Shown one piece after another: positions 9,718-18,257 of a stretch of 64,000 bases of DNA. The stretch's first letter is position 1. Each line of letters starts with the position of its first letter. The notes under the pieces are model-generated. The model was given only the letters and a program-made list of their open reading frames with translations. It did no database searches and was not told where the DNA came from. This stretch comes from Alteromonas australica. GTDB lineage: Bacteria > Pseudomonadota > Gammaproteobacteria > Enterobacterales > Alteromonadaceae. The stretch is from assembly GCF_000730385.1 (NCBI RefSeq), contig NZ_CP008849.1, forward strand, positions 2,666,001-2,730,000, in the 5' to 3' direction. A program made the position numbers and the translations under genes.

Positions 9718-10452
9718 ATGACTTTCTCTACTACGCCTATGTCGCTAACTTTTAAGGCTCGTTGCAAATACCTATTTGCCCGCTTACTGATTAAGCTTGG
9801 TAAATTGAAACACGATGACTTCACCAAAGAAGAGCTAGAATCAAGCCTGAATACGTCACTTCCCCACGGGTTTAACTTTGATATTCCCGTAGGCATTGCC
9901 AAGGTATCCTTGCTAGAAGGCGCGGTGAATTTAGATGAATCACACCAAGCCATCAATGCCCAGTTTCTTGCCAGCATTGTGATTGAATCGGCCGGCACTA
10001 CGCTTTACCGCGCTCATTTTATTGTGGTATTAGGCGCCACACCATTTTATGACAAAGGTACAAAGTCGGTGTGCCTTCAGGCAATTACCTTCGACCATAT
10101 TACCTTGATAAATGATGATTACGCGCTTATTGGCGACACCCAATCACTGCTGTCTGCTTTTCTTCCTGGCAACCTCAATACTCTTTTAGGCAAAACCGTT
10201 CAAAGCGCACTTAGCCTTGTGACAGCAGGCACCTCAGCAAAAGTACAAAATTACTTAACCCTCTTTTTGGCCGGTTCCAAACAAACTATATTGGATTATC
10301 ACACCCCTCAAATACGGGCGGCGGTGCTAAAAGAAATTGCCAAGCAACCTACCCATTTTCAATTAAGGCAAGACGTTTGGCGAGAAGCGCTATTTTCCCG
10401 CTACGGTGAACGAGTAGGTATTGAAGACAACCGCTTACGCTTTTACTTTTAA
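9718..10452 (+). CDS. Hypothetical protein, possibly DUF1439/YceB-like lipid-binding fold
   Basis: A 244-residue protein without a convincing signal peptide; an alternative ATG is 7 codons in. The central part alternates amphipathic strands (FNFDIPVGIAKVSLLEGAVNL, then VIESAGTTLYRAHFIVVLGA) and has FYDKGTKSVCLQAITFDHI, resembling the segment of YceB/DUF1439 proteins where a strand pair ends in a listed set of residues facing a hydrophobic pocket. The C-terminal half is helical. That resemblance is loose and from memory. It is convergent with the WS/DGAT gene 25 bases away and divergent from the GMC gene, in a lipid-related neighbourhood. Confidence 0.6.
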   Translation: MTFSTTPMSLTFKARCKYLFARLLIKLGKLKHDDFTKEELESSLNTSLPHGFNFDIPVGIAKVSLLEGAVNLDESHQAINAQFLASIVIESAGTTLYRAHFIVVLGATPFYDKGTKSVCLQAITFDHITLINDDYALIGDTQSLLSAFLPGNLNTLLGKTVQSALSLVTAGTSAKVQNYLTLFLAGSKQTILDYHTPQIRAAVLKEIAKQPTHFQLRQDVWREALFSRYGERVGIEDNRLRFYF

Positions 10453-10477
10453 TCACCACTTGCACGCTAAATCAACA

Positions 10478-11917
10478 CTAGTGCTCACTTACAATGGACA
10501 CCGGCATGGTATGGATATGTTCGCCCACGTCCTCAATTTTCAGCCTTGGGTTGTCGACACTGGCCTCTAGCATGTCAAACGCTTCCGTGACATAACGTGA
10601 TAAAACCTGTAAAGACTTTACGTTCTTATTGCAGCACACCATGCCAATATTCGCGGTGCCTGAATACGTCATCAGGGTAATATTCACGCCGCCACCAGGT
10701 GTCATGGTTGATATGGGGTAACAGGCCAGTAGCTCACTGTCTTTTAGATAGCGCCTGTCTTTTGGCCCAGGCACATTCGAGACCAATATATTCGCAATGG
10801 GCTTCACCCAATTAGATATCCGCAACCATTCAAATACCAAGGCTAATGACTGAATGGCAATGGTGTACCCACTAAAAGCAGCGGGGCGCGCATGTTGCGC
10901 CGCATGTTTTACAATTCGGTGATTGATGATGATTTGCCGTAAACGAAGGTAAGGGTCTTGCTCGCCGTGCGCTAACTGGACAGGCACAATAGCAATTTTA
11001 TTGCCCGTGGTTTTTTCTCCAGGTTTGCGCAAATTAATCGGCATGTTGGAAAACAAGGCTTTGGGAAAGGTTTGCCCGTGATCTTGCAATAAGCGATGCA
11101 CGCCAATATCAAACGCACACAGTAAGACTTCATTTGCCGTAGATCGTGTTCGCCGTGCAAGCTGTTTAATTCGCTTAAAGTCCAAATCCATGGTGGCTAC
11201 TGCCCTGCCGGGTTCGACTTGACCGGTAAGAATGGTTTTCGTGCCCGTGAAGGGGATTGGCATGTAATGGGGATTGACCCGCAGCACTTTCATAAAAATG
11301 CGTAAAAAGATAACGGCTAAATCCAAACTGGTTTTAAGTGCGTGGCCGACGGCAATCAAGCGTTTGTATCCACTTTGCATTTCACGCCGCTTATGCCTTA
11401 GCCGTTTAAGCGCCCATACTGGCGTAAATGTGCTGCCATTGGGGCGAGAAACATAGCCCGATTGGAACCAGCGCACTAAAGTTGCGCCATCTCCGTACAT
11501 ATGGTGGACTCGGGCATAAATAGCAAAGGTTCCAGATTTGCCATCGTAAATAAAATGATATTGCCAAAGCGGCTTATCTGGGTCCAGCCGTGAACCATGA
11601 AGTTTAGCAATAAACCCATCCAGCGCTTCTCGGTCGTTAACGTCATCAATGCGATGCAGCTGAACGTGATAATTCATGTCGAGCTTTTTTACCGGCACTA
11701 AGGCAATGGGATAGCCAAGCACCGTTTTAACATAGCAGTTAAACGGCGATGTGCCCCGCGCAAACCCTTTTATTTCATCGAATAAGGCCGGTACATAGTG
11801 GTCCTTGTCGGCATGTTCAGGCATGGCTAACAATTGTAAGCAAGCAACATGCTTTGGGTTTGCATCAGACTCCGTAATCCAAAAAGATTTATCCAGAAAG
11901 CTTAATGTTTTCCCCAT
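10478..11917 (-). CDS. Wax ester synthase/diacylglycerol acyltransferase (WS/DGAT)
   Basis: A 479-residue bifunctional acyltransferase of the WS/DGAT family, which joins acyl-CoA to a fatty alcohol (wax ester) or to diacylglycerol (triacylglycerol). The catalytic motif HHxxxDG appears as HHMYGDG at residues 138-144, and the family's C-terminal NVPGP motif as SNVPGPKDRRYL. The opening SFLDKSFWITES and the condensation-domain-like layout also fit, and length is normal. ATG at 11917 has AAGGGAT upstream. It is the last gene of an apparent three-gene operon with DUF445 and TetR genes, 11 bases after the regulator. Whether the cell makes wax ester or triacylglycerol cannot be told from sequence. 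Confidence 0.93.
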   Translation of the reverse strand: MGKTLSFLDKSFWITESDANPKHVACLQLLAMPEHADKDHYVPALFDEIKGFARGTSPFNCYVKTVLGYPIALVPVKKLDMNYHVQLHRIDDVNDREALDGFIAKLHGSRLDPDKPLWQYHFIYDGKSGTFAIYARVHHMYGDGATLVRWFQSGYVSRPNGSTFTPVWALKRLRHKRREMQSGYKRLIAVGHALKTSLDLAVIFLRIFMKVLRVNPHYMPIPFTGTKTILTGQVEPGRAVATMDLDFKRIKQLARRTRSTANEVLLCAFDIGVHRLLQDHGQTFPKALFSNMPINLRKPGEKTTGNKIAIVPVQLAHGEQDPYLRLRQIIINHRIVKHAAQHARPAAFSGYTIAIQSLALVFEWLRISNWVKPIANILVSNVPGPKDRRYLKDSELLACYPISTMTPGGGVNITLMTYSGTANIGMVCCNKNVKSLQVLSRYVTEAFDMLEASVDNPRLKIEDVGEHIHTMPVSIVSEH

Positions 11918-11928
11918 ATGTAATCCCT

Positions 11929-12594
11929 TTACTCGAAAAGTTCGTTTGTTTTTACCTGCGACATGTTGGTATATGCATGTGAGTCGAGGGCTTGACGGAT
12001 AATGTCCCTTTGTTGCTCAGATATCGCAAGCCTAGGCAATAGGCTCACCATGATAAGCGACAGTGCATGATATCGCTGAGATGTTTCATCCATGTGGCTG
12101 TTGAGTTCATCAAATTGACAAGATTGAAAAATAACTAAACTGAGCAATTCAACCAGCAGTGCACGATCAGTGGCCGAGGCACTAAATAACGCTCGCTTTT
12201 CTAATTGCGTGAAAAGCAACGTTAGTTGCCTTTGAATGCTACGTAAAATAGCGGTGCGTTGTCTCGCAATAGACGGATACTTTTCTGCTAAATCAGCCGG
12301 GCTGCGATAGAAAAACCGAAAGACGTGTAAGCTGTCTATTAATAAATAAAAATAGTACATCACATCTTCAGCATTCAATGCGTCGAGTTTATCTGCCACT
12401 AGCACTCGCTGGATATGTTTTTCGTGCATACGCATTAGTGCCACTACCATGCTCTCTTTCCCTTTAAAATGGTAGTATAGATTTCCTGGGCTTATATCTA
12501 GCTCAAGGGCAATATCTACGCTGGTGACCGCGTTTTCACCGTGTTTATTAAACAGGGTTAGTGCGGTTAACAAAATACGTTCCCGTGTTTTCAT
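11929..12594 (-). CDS. TetR/AcrR family transcriptional regulator
   Basis: A 221-residue regulator starting MKTRERILLTALTLFNKHG. The TetR DNA-binding domain is clear: VTSVDIALELDISPGNLYYHF with the following KGKESMVVAL. The remaining residues are helical and typical of a variable ligand domain. The start at 12594 is preferred to the in-frame ATG at 12624, since the latter overlaps the upstream gene by 29 bases and adds a Cys-rich stretch not expected in the family. One base separates it from the DUF445 stop, and WS/DGAT follows 11 bases later, so it probably controls this operon. Confidence 0.88.
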   Translation of the reverse strand: MKTRERILLTALTLFNKHGENAVTSVDIALELDISPGNLYYHFKGKESMVVALMRMHEKHIQRVLVADKLDALNAEDVMYYFYLLIDSLHVFRFFYRSPADLAEKYPSIARQRTAILRSIQRQLTLLFTQLEKRALFSASATDRALLVELLSLVIFQSCQFDELNSHMDETSQRYHALSLIMVSLLPRLAISEQQRDIIRQALDSHAYTNMSQVKTNELFE

Positions 12595-12595
12595 T

Positions 12596-13804
12596 TTACA
12601 TGAACACCAAATAAAGCTGGGCAAACCCCGCTAGCATGCCCAGCACCGCGCCGGTGAGGATGAGTTTCCATTCATCCTGTTGGTAGGCCGGTCGCAATAC
12701 ACCTTCAAATTCAGTCGCAGAAAGTGACTGCATTCGCGAACATAAATCTTCACCCACATTCAGCGCCCCGTTGGCATAGTCGTATGCATATAAGAGGTAC
12801 TTATCTGAGTTTTCAAATATTTGCTTAACAGCCAATGCTTTCATTTGATGGTAGTTTTCTGAACCTACGCCAATGGCAAAGTAGGGTTGAGCGATGGCTA
12901 CATAGCGTTCTATTGCATCGTTTACATGCAGTTCAATAAGCTCAAGCAGTTGTGCCGAACCTGAACCATGTAAAATGACGTGAGTGATATTTTGTGGGGT
13001 AATGAGTTTTTGCTCGATAATGGATGCATACACTTCAGACACTTCTTTCTGACGCTTTAAAAACATACCCTGAAACGTGAAAGGCCCTATTTTACGAGGT
13101 CTCTTTGGCTCAAAAATGATTTTAATCGCAATCCAATTGGTAGCGTACCCTACCAGTAAACCGCCTAACGGTAAAATCCACCACGCTTGAAAAACATACC
13201 AAAGAAACATAGTGGGCAAGCCAAATAGAAAACCGAAATAAAAACCAGAACGCACAATAAAAGGGAATTCTTTGCTTCCCGCGGTGAGAAAAATTTCATT
13301 AATAAGCGAAGGAGAATTCACCAGTTGTTCAACCACCAGTTCTTTAATATCTAATATCTCGCCTACATTGTGTTGGAAATCATCAACGAGTTTATGCACC
13401 ACATGAGGAATATCGTTTTCAATGCGCTGGTAAACGAGATTTTTACCTTGTACAGGCAACGCCGCCCAAAGCTGGGGGGCAGACTGTGCCATCACATCGT
13501 TAACCACTTTACGAATGACTTGTTTCAAGCGCCGCTCTATGGCCTTGGTTAATTCATCAGGGTCTAGTCGTTGCGCTAATTCTTCAACACTCAGTAATTT
13601 GCCTAAAACCAGTTCAACTTCGATTTCGGCCATTTGTCGGCGCTTAGCTGGAATTAACCCTTGCCAACCAAAAAACGGTTTAATCCCCACAAACTCAATG
13701 GGGTAGAACATCATTTTTACCGCAAGGTAGTTAGTGAGCCAGCCTACTAACGCACTAATCACGGGAATTGAAAGCAAGCTAAATGTTTCTAGGTTCCATT
13801 CCAT
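12596..13804 (-). CDS. DUF445 family membrane protein
   Basis: A 402-residue inner-membrane protein. Residues 10-36 (LLSIPVISALVGWLTNYLAVKMMFYP) match the N-terminal signature of DUF445, and the same type of element recurs around 215-240 (GGLLVGYATNWIAIKIIFEP), an internal repeat typical of the family. Further helices lie near 190-210 and at the C-terminus (LILTGAVLGMLAGFAQLYLV), with a long amphipathic helical region between. Function of the family is unknown. It begins the operon that ends in WS/DGAT, which suggests an envelope or lipid-related role but does not prove one. Confidence 0.85.
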   Translation of the reverse strand: MEWNLETFSLLSIPVISALVGWLTNYLAVKMMFYPIEFVGIKPFFGWQGLIPAKRRQMAEIEVELVLGKLLSVEELAQRLDPDELTKAIERRLKQVIRKVVNDVMAQSAPQLWAALPVQGKNLVYQRIENDIPHVVHKLVDDFQHNVGEILDIKELVVEQLVNSPSLINEIFLTAGSKEFPFIVRSGFYFGFLFGLPTMFLWYVFQAWWILPLGGLLVGYATNWIAIKIIFEPKRPRKIGPFTFQGMFLKRQKEVSEVYASIIEQKLITPQNITHVILHGSGSAQLLELIELHVNDAIERYVAIAQPYFAIGVGSENYHQMKALAVKQIFENSDKYLLYAYDYANGALNVGEDLCSRMQSLSATEFEGVLRPAYQQDEWKLILTGAVLGMLAGFAQLYLVFM

Positions 13805-13988
13805 AGGGCAACATGGTGTCCAGTGTTTTTATTGTTCTAACTCAGGCTACTGAGTGCATGGGACTTGGTCAATAATTAATACGAAAAGCAGCGGAGAAAT
13901 ACGTTAAAAATCTTCTTTTTTTGATCTAGGTAGTGAATTCTAATTTACTCCAGTAGGCTTTTGATAAGGGTCAAAAAGGGTGCTGTAG

Positions 13989-15446
13989 ATGATCACATTC
14001 GATTTACGACTAAAAAAGCTGGAACAAGACATTCAACATGCCACCAGTTACGCCGCGTTTAAGGAAGCGAGCCTGCTTCACGATGAACTATCAGGGGCTA
14101 ACGAGTGGAAGGCGACCGATACGTCGAACGATTACGACTACAAACTCATCAGAAAACGCGTACAACGCTTGCAAATAGCCCGGGGTAAAAACGACAGCCA
14201 CGGGCTTATGTCCATTTTGCATGAAGGGCTCCATGGCAATTTGGGTAATATCGCCAATCCCGCGATGCGAACTGGGTGTAAAATTGGCACCAAAGTGCTT
14301 ATCGAACAATTTATACAAGAAGTAGACCTCGCTTTACAGCACATATACAACGCAGATGAGCGACATGTCGATTTTTACGAAAAGCTGTCGTTTTTCGAAG
14401 AAACCGCCCACGCGTTTGGCCGCAGTTGTCTTATGTTATCGGGTGGCGCTGGTCTCGGTTTTTTTCACTGCGGTGTGGTTAAATCGCTAAACGAACACCA
14501 GCTTTTGCCCACGGTTATTTCCGGCGCAAGTGCCGGCTCTATCATTGCGGCTCTGGTAGGTACTCGCACACACGAAGAGCTATTGGACTCTTTGCGACCT
14601 GAAAGTATCTATAATGCATTTAAAAGCTGGCGACAGTGGCAAGGGTTAGGCAAACAAAGCTTATTTGATAGCACCGTGCTAGAGAATGCCCTCATAGAGT
14701 TGTTCGATTTAATGACATTTGAAGAGGCTTATAAGAAAACCCATCGCCACATCACAATTACCGTTTCACCCGCCGATTTACATCAGCATTCTCGCCTCTT
14801 AAATGCTAAAACCTCCCCTAATGCCATTATCACCCAGGCTGTGCGCGCATCCTGTGCAGTGCCTGTGGTATTTAGCCCTGTTCAGTTGAAGGCCAAAGCG
14901 GCCAATGGTGACATTTTGCCCTATATACCGAACCGTCGTTTTGCTGATGGCTCGTTAATGGCCGACCTTCCCTTCGAGCGATTGGCAAGGTTATATGGTG
15001 TCAATCACAGTATCGTTAGCCAAACCAACCCCCTCGCCGTGCCTTTTATTGCTGCAAGCCGCATAGACGCGACCAATCTTTGGGACATAACTGCCCGTCA
15101 TATTGGGCAACTAGCAAAAACAAACAGTATTTTTGCAATTGATATTATCGAGCGTTTAACCTCAAATAAGAATGCAAAACTGGCTATACATAAAGTTAGA
15201 TCTATTATTGACCAGCAATATGTTGGTAACATTAATATCTTACCGGAGCGCCAATTGCGCAATTTAGCGCAAGTATTATCTAACCCTACGTTGGAAAGTA
15301 TCACCACATTGATAGAAAGTGGTGAGAAAGCGACTTGGCCTCAACTCGATGTTATTGAAAGAAATACCAAAATCAGTGAAAATCTCAGGTATTATTTAAG
15401 CCAACTTAAACTAAGAGAAGCAAAAGAGCTCGGCCACGCGAGTTAA
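13989..15446 (+). CDS. Patatin-like phospholipase with DUF3336 N-terminus
   Basis: A 485-residue patatin-fold hydrolase. The N-terminal 140 residues are the helical DUF3336 extension seen in triacylglycerol lipases of the TGL type. The catalytic core follows: glycine-rich oxyanion segment SGGAGLGFFHCGVV (151-164), nucleophile elbow GASAGS with Ser181, and the dyad Asp320 in FADGSLMADLP. The Ser-Asp pair is intact. Members with DUF3336 hydrolyse storage or membrane lipids. It diverges from the WS/DGAT operon, so making and breaking of neutral lipid are adjacent. The next gene starts 57 bases downstream on the same strand. Confidence 0.9.
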   Translation: MITFDLRLKKLEQDIQHATSYAAFKEASLLHDELSGANEWKATDTSNDYDYKLIRKRVQRLQIARGKNDSHGLMSILHEGLHGNLGNIANPAMRTGCKIGTKVLIEQFIQEVDLALQHIYNADERHVDFYEKLSFFEETAHAFGRSCLMLSGGAGLGFFHCGVVKSLNEHQLLPTVISGASAGSIIAALVGTRTHEELLDSLRPESIYNAFKSWRQWQGLGKQSLFDSTVLENALIELFDLMTFEEAYKKTHRHITITVSPADLHQHSRLLNAKTSPNAIITQAVRASCAVPVVFSPVQLKAKAANGDILPYIPNRRFADGSLMADLPFERLARLYGVNHSIVSQTNPLAVPFIAASRIDATNLWDITARHIGQLAKTNSIFAIDIIERLTSNKNAKLAIHKVRSIIDQQYVGNINILPERQLRNLAQVLSNPTLESITTLIESGEKATWPQLDVIERNTKISENLRYYLSQLKLREAKELGHAS

Positions 15447-15503
15447 AATAGGCTTCCCATCGCGCTATTCCATGCGGTGTTATAACAATGATAAAGGATA
15501 ACG

Positions 15504-16937
15504 GTGAGCGCGCAGAGTCAAAGCCCCGACAGCATCTACACGCAGCAAGTTAAAGAGCTCATAAACATGGTTTACCCTAAAGAGGTAGGCTATGGCTCTG
15601 TATTTGAAGATGCGAGACACTTTTTTACTTTAACGCCAGATTTAGAAAAGCATGCTGACGACGTAAAAGCACAATTGGCGAAAGTAGACAATATCCCCAA
15701 AAAGGAGGCGCTGGCTGAACAGCTAAAAAAGCAGCTAAAGTCTGCCAATCGTAAATTAGAAGAAGAGCGATTGGCCCGACTAGCGCGCCTTGAGAAAGTC
15801 AGCGACAAGATTATTTCCCTTTGCGAAGGCGATAACTGGCAGGAAACTCAGCAACTTAGTGCAAAGTTTTTGGGCACCCTCATGCTGCTAACGCGTGGTG
15901 CAGAAGGCAATTTCGCGCGCATTCATCAGCGCTTTAAACCACTATACAAAGCGGTATTGACCCTACGCCTTGTAGACAGGCTAATGGAGCAAGACACCAT
16001 AGCCCATACCTATTTATCGAAATACCGTGACTCTCTTTCTCGGTTCAGAGGCAATCGGTATTGGCGTGAAAAATGGCGGGTTGAATTAGGCATTCCTCTT
16101 ATTACCGTTGCGCTACTTCAAGATATTGGCTTACAAAGCCCTGCTGCACTTACCTTGCTTAAAGGTGAGAATAACGATTTGGATGAATTTAGGTTACTTG
16201 AAGAAAGCCAACGAAAAGACCTACTCAAGCTTAATTACCATTTCACAATGAAGTACGTTTCTGAGGGCCTGGGCATTCCAGCGTATATTGGTAACGTTCG
16301 TGAAGAACGCGATAGATTTATTCAAACCCATAAAGATGCCAGTAGTTTCATTCAAGCTCTAATGAAAGATGCATTTTTGTCAAAAACCGGACTTGGTGAA
16401 ATTGTAAAAATTCCACAGATTTACACGTCTATCGTGTTTTCAACGAAAACAGACTACAGCAGAAAGTCGCTGCCAAAAGGCTACCTTCTTATTGAACAGC
16501 TAGCGAAAAAAGGCGCGTTAAATAAAAAACTGGCTGAAGACTTTATCAACTTGGTGGGCTACTTTCCTCAGGGCTTCGGCATTACCTACATTCCCCTTAA
16601 CGAAAACGGCCAGGAAAAAGAGCAATATGAGTGCGCGATTGTGGTGGGGTTAAACCCGCAAAAACCTGCTGAACCCATTTGTAAAATAGTGACGCGCAAT
16701 CAAAAGTACATTACGGGCGGCCAACAAGAAGTGATCGTCAAGTCGCAAAACCTCTACTTCCCAGCCAATCGAAAACGATTAATGCGTGTCGGCAAAGAGC
16801 GTCTAACTGAAATTATGAGCCAGCTATCTAGCAACTTTACCCCAGACGCGATTGATGACCTCATACCCAGTTTCTGGGAGCCCTACGACTTCTTTGGCTA
16901 TAAGAAGCATCAGAACTTGTGGAGTAAAAACAACTAG
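15504..16937 (+). CDS. Degenerate HD-GYP-like protein
   Basis: A 477-residue cytoplasmic protein with a charged helical N-terminal part (coiled-coil-like, about 45-105). Residues 200-263 read like an HD-GYP core: ITVALLQDIGLQSPAALTLL corresponds to the LLHDIGKL region but with Gln206-Asp207 instead of His-Asp, and residues 300-365 follow the HD-GYP C-terminal plan (IVKIPQIYTSIVFSTKTDYS, then FINLVGYFPQGFGITYIPL). The metal-binding HD pair and the GYP motif are not recognisable, so it is unlikely to hydrolyse c-di-GMP and may bind a ligand or partner. It follows the patatin gene and is convergent with the phasins. The fold call is my inference. Confidence 0.65.
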   Translation: MSAQSQSPDSIYTQQVKELINMVYPKEVGYGSVFEDARHFFTLTPDLEKHADDVKAQLAKVDNIPKKEALAEQLKKQLKSANRKLEEERLARLARLEKVSDKIISLCEGDNWQETQQLSAKFLGTLMLLTRGAEGNFARIHQRFKPLYKAVLTLRLVDRLMEQDTIAHTYLSKYRDSLSRFRGNRYWREKWRVELGIPLITVALLQDIGLQSPAALTLLKGENNDLDEFRLLEESQRKDLLKLNYHFTMKYVSEGLGIPAYIGNVREERDRFIQTHKDASSFIQALMKDAFLSKTGLGEIVKIPQIYTSIVFSTKTDYSRKSLPKGYLLIEQLAKKGALNKKLAEDFINLVGYFPQGFGITYIPLNENGQEKEQYECAIVVGLNPQKPAEPICKIVTRNQKYITGGQQEVIVKSQNLYFPANRKRLMRVGKERLTEIMSQLSSNFTPDAIDDLIPSFWEPYDFFGYKKHQNLWSKNN

Positions 16938-16953
16938 TGCCTTAACGGCACTA
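16935..16953. terminator. Hairpin between HD-GYP-like and phasin genes
   Basis: Perfect 7-bp stem TAGTGCC / GGCACTA with a 5-base loop, including the stop codon of the HD-GYP-like gene. It lacks a strong T-run, so it may be a weak two-way terminator or an RNA-stabilising stem. Confidence 0.4.
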
Positions 16954-16960
16954 ATTATTG

Positions 16961-17662
16961 TTAGTCGTTCGTTTCTGTAGGTGCTTTAGGCGTCGCCCCA
17001 TTCTTGCCTGCTGCACTCGCTGTGTTCGACGCGGTAGTGGCCTGAGCAGCGGTGGCTTTCTTCGCGGCTGGCTGAGTGCTTGTTGTGCTGGCAGTCGCCT
17101 TGGTTTTAGTGGCGTTTGAGGCACCGGTTCGTTTCACTGCGGTGGTTTTCGAGGCACTGGTTTTCGATGCTGCCGTGCTTCCCCTCTTGGCAGTGGTGCT
17201 CTTTGTCGCGGCGCTTTTGCTCCCTGCCGTGGTTTTAGCAGGTGAAGACGCTTTAGATGCACTGGTTTTCCGTGGGCTTTTCGCCGTCTCGGCTTTGGCT
17301 TTTTCAGCAGCCTGTTTAGCCGCCAGTATTGCCACCTGCTCTACCAGTAAGTCGACTTTAGCCGACAACGCATCAAGTTGCAGTTCGCGATTTGTCTGAC
17401 GCTTATTACCAAATAGCATTGATACTACAGGTAACGTTGACACCAGTTGCTGAGCACTGTCTATCACAGTAGCAGGATGCCAAGTTTGTTTTAATTCAGT
17501 TTCAACTTGTTTCCCTTTAACTTGCATGCTTTCAAATGCTTCGTGGGTATCATCTAAGCGTTGACTTACCGTGTTCGCCGCAGACTCTAATTGTGCTGTG
17601 ATCAAATCTGCGCCAGCCGTTAACCAGCCAAAAAATGGGGATGATTTGTATTTGTCAGACAT
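16961..17662 (-). CDS. Phasin-like protein with histone H1-like Lys/Ala-rich tail (PhaF-type)
   Basis: A 233-residue protein in two parts. Residues 1-115 are amphipathic helices (FGWLTAGADLITAQLESAAN...) ending in a short coiled coil (ALSAKVDLLVEQVAILAAKQ) as in phasins. Residues 116-233 are a low-complexity tail of Lys, Ala, Ser and Thr with many short AK/TK blocks, like histone H1 and the tail of Pseudomonas PhaF, which binds DNA non-specifically and links storage granules to the nucleoid. The start at 17662 has GGAGGT close by. No PHA synthase gene is present, so the granule could be PHA made elsewhere or the neutral lipid made by the nearby WS/DGAT. Downstream of the smaller phasin. Confidence 0.7.
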   Translation of the reverse strand: MSDKYKSSPFFGWLTAGADLITAQLESAANTVSQRLDDTHEAFESMQVKGKQVETELKQTWHPATVIDSAQQLVSTLPVVSMLFGNKRQTNRELQLDALSAKVDLLVEQVAILAAKQAAEKAKAETAKSPRKTSASKASSPAKTTAGSKSAATKSTTAKRGSTAASKTSASKTTAVKRTGASNATKTKATASTTSTQPAAKKATAAQATTASNTASAAGKNGATPKAPTETND

Positions 17663-17679
17663 ATAACCTCCAACCTAAG

Positions 17680-17718
17680 AGGTGAGTGAAAACGAGGTGG
17701 CACTCACCTACCTCGTTT
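17680..17718 (-). promoter_or_regulatory. Two mutually exclusive hairpins between the phasin genes
   Basis: In the 71-base gap, a 9-bp stem AAACGAGGT / ACCTCGTTT (17690-17698 with 17710-17718) overlaps a second perfect 9-bp stem AGGTGAGTG / CACTCACCT (17680-17688 with 17701-17709). Only one can form at a time. The second stem ends about 10 bases before the GGAGGT ribosome site of the long-tailed phasin, so the pair could tune its translation or mRNA processing. Confidence 0.45.
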
Positions 17719-17733
17719 AATGAAATGGCTCGA

Positions 17734-18093
17734 CTATTTGTTCGCTGCTAACTTAGCTACAGCTTCAGTGAGCGCATCAATTTTTGCCGATAACTCGTCA
17801 ATACGCTGATCGGCGGGCTCTGCATCTAAGCCGAGTTTTTTACGCACATCTGAGACGCGGTTTTCTACGTCGTTAGTTGTCGACTTAAACTTACTACGTG
17901 CATCGTCTTCAAGGGTTTCACCTTTTGTCACTAGCTCGTCGAACATTTTTGACGCTTCTTCGCTGAGCTTTTCGTAACGGCCTTGTGCTTCTTCAACACT
18001 TTTACCGTATGCGCCTAAGCCCGCTAGCCAAATTTTTCTCGCCATGTCTTCAGCTTCGTTAATTTTGCCTTTTATTGTGTCTGTAGTCGTCAT
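17734..18093 (-). CDS. Phasin family protein (PhaI/PhaF-type granule-associated protein)
   Basis: A 119-residue protein of the poly(hydroxyalkanoate) granule-associated family. ARKIWLAGLGAYGKSVEEAQ (about 18-37) is the family hallmark. The middle is charged amphipathic helix and the C-terminus ends in a leucine-zipper-like segment (RIDELSAKIDALTEAVAKLA), expected to oligomerise. Phasins coat storage granules in the cytoplasm. It precedes the long-tailed phasin by 71 bases on the same strand, as PhaI and PhaF do in pseudomonads. Confident family, open question as to which storage lipid it covers. Confidence 0.85.
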   Translation of the reverse strand: MTTTDTIKGKINEAEDMARKIWLAGLGAYGKSVEEAQGRYEKLSEEASKMFDELVTKGETLEDDARSKFKSTTNDVENRVSDVRKKLGLDAEPADQRIDELSAKIDALTEAVAKLAANK

Positions 18094-18176
18094 CGTCAGC
18101 TCCTATGGGTGTGCAATTACTTCTTGAATACCTACTCACTATATTGATTACAATTAGAAACCGCATACTAAAAACA

Positions 18177-18201
18177 AAAAAAGACACAATGTGCCTTTTT
18201 T
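18177..18201 (-). terminator. Probable terminator after oligopeptidase B gene
   Basis: Stem AAAAAAGACAC / GTGCCTTTTTT with one mismatch and a 3-base loop, ending in a run of T on either strand. It lies downstream of the peptidase gene and just before the phasin leader. Confidence 0.45.
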
Positions 18202-18257
18202 AATTACCCTTTACGCCCTGAAACAACGCCCGGACGGGCGCGTATGTTCAGATTTTG

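Noticed and set aside
17076..17399. 107-residue hydrophobic frame on the plus strand
   Set aside because: It is the complement of the low-complexity Lys/Ala tail of the phasin; its Val/Ala-rich composition is a by-product.
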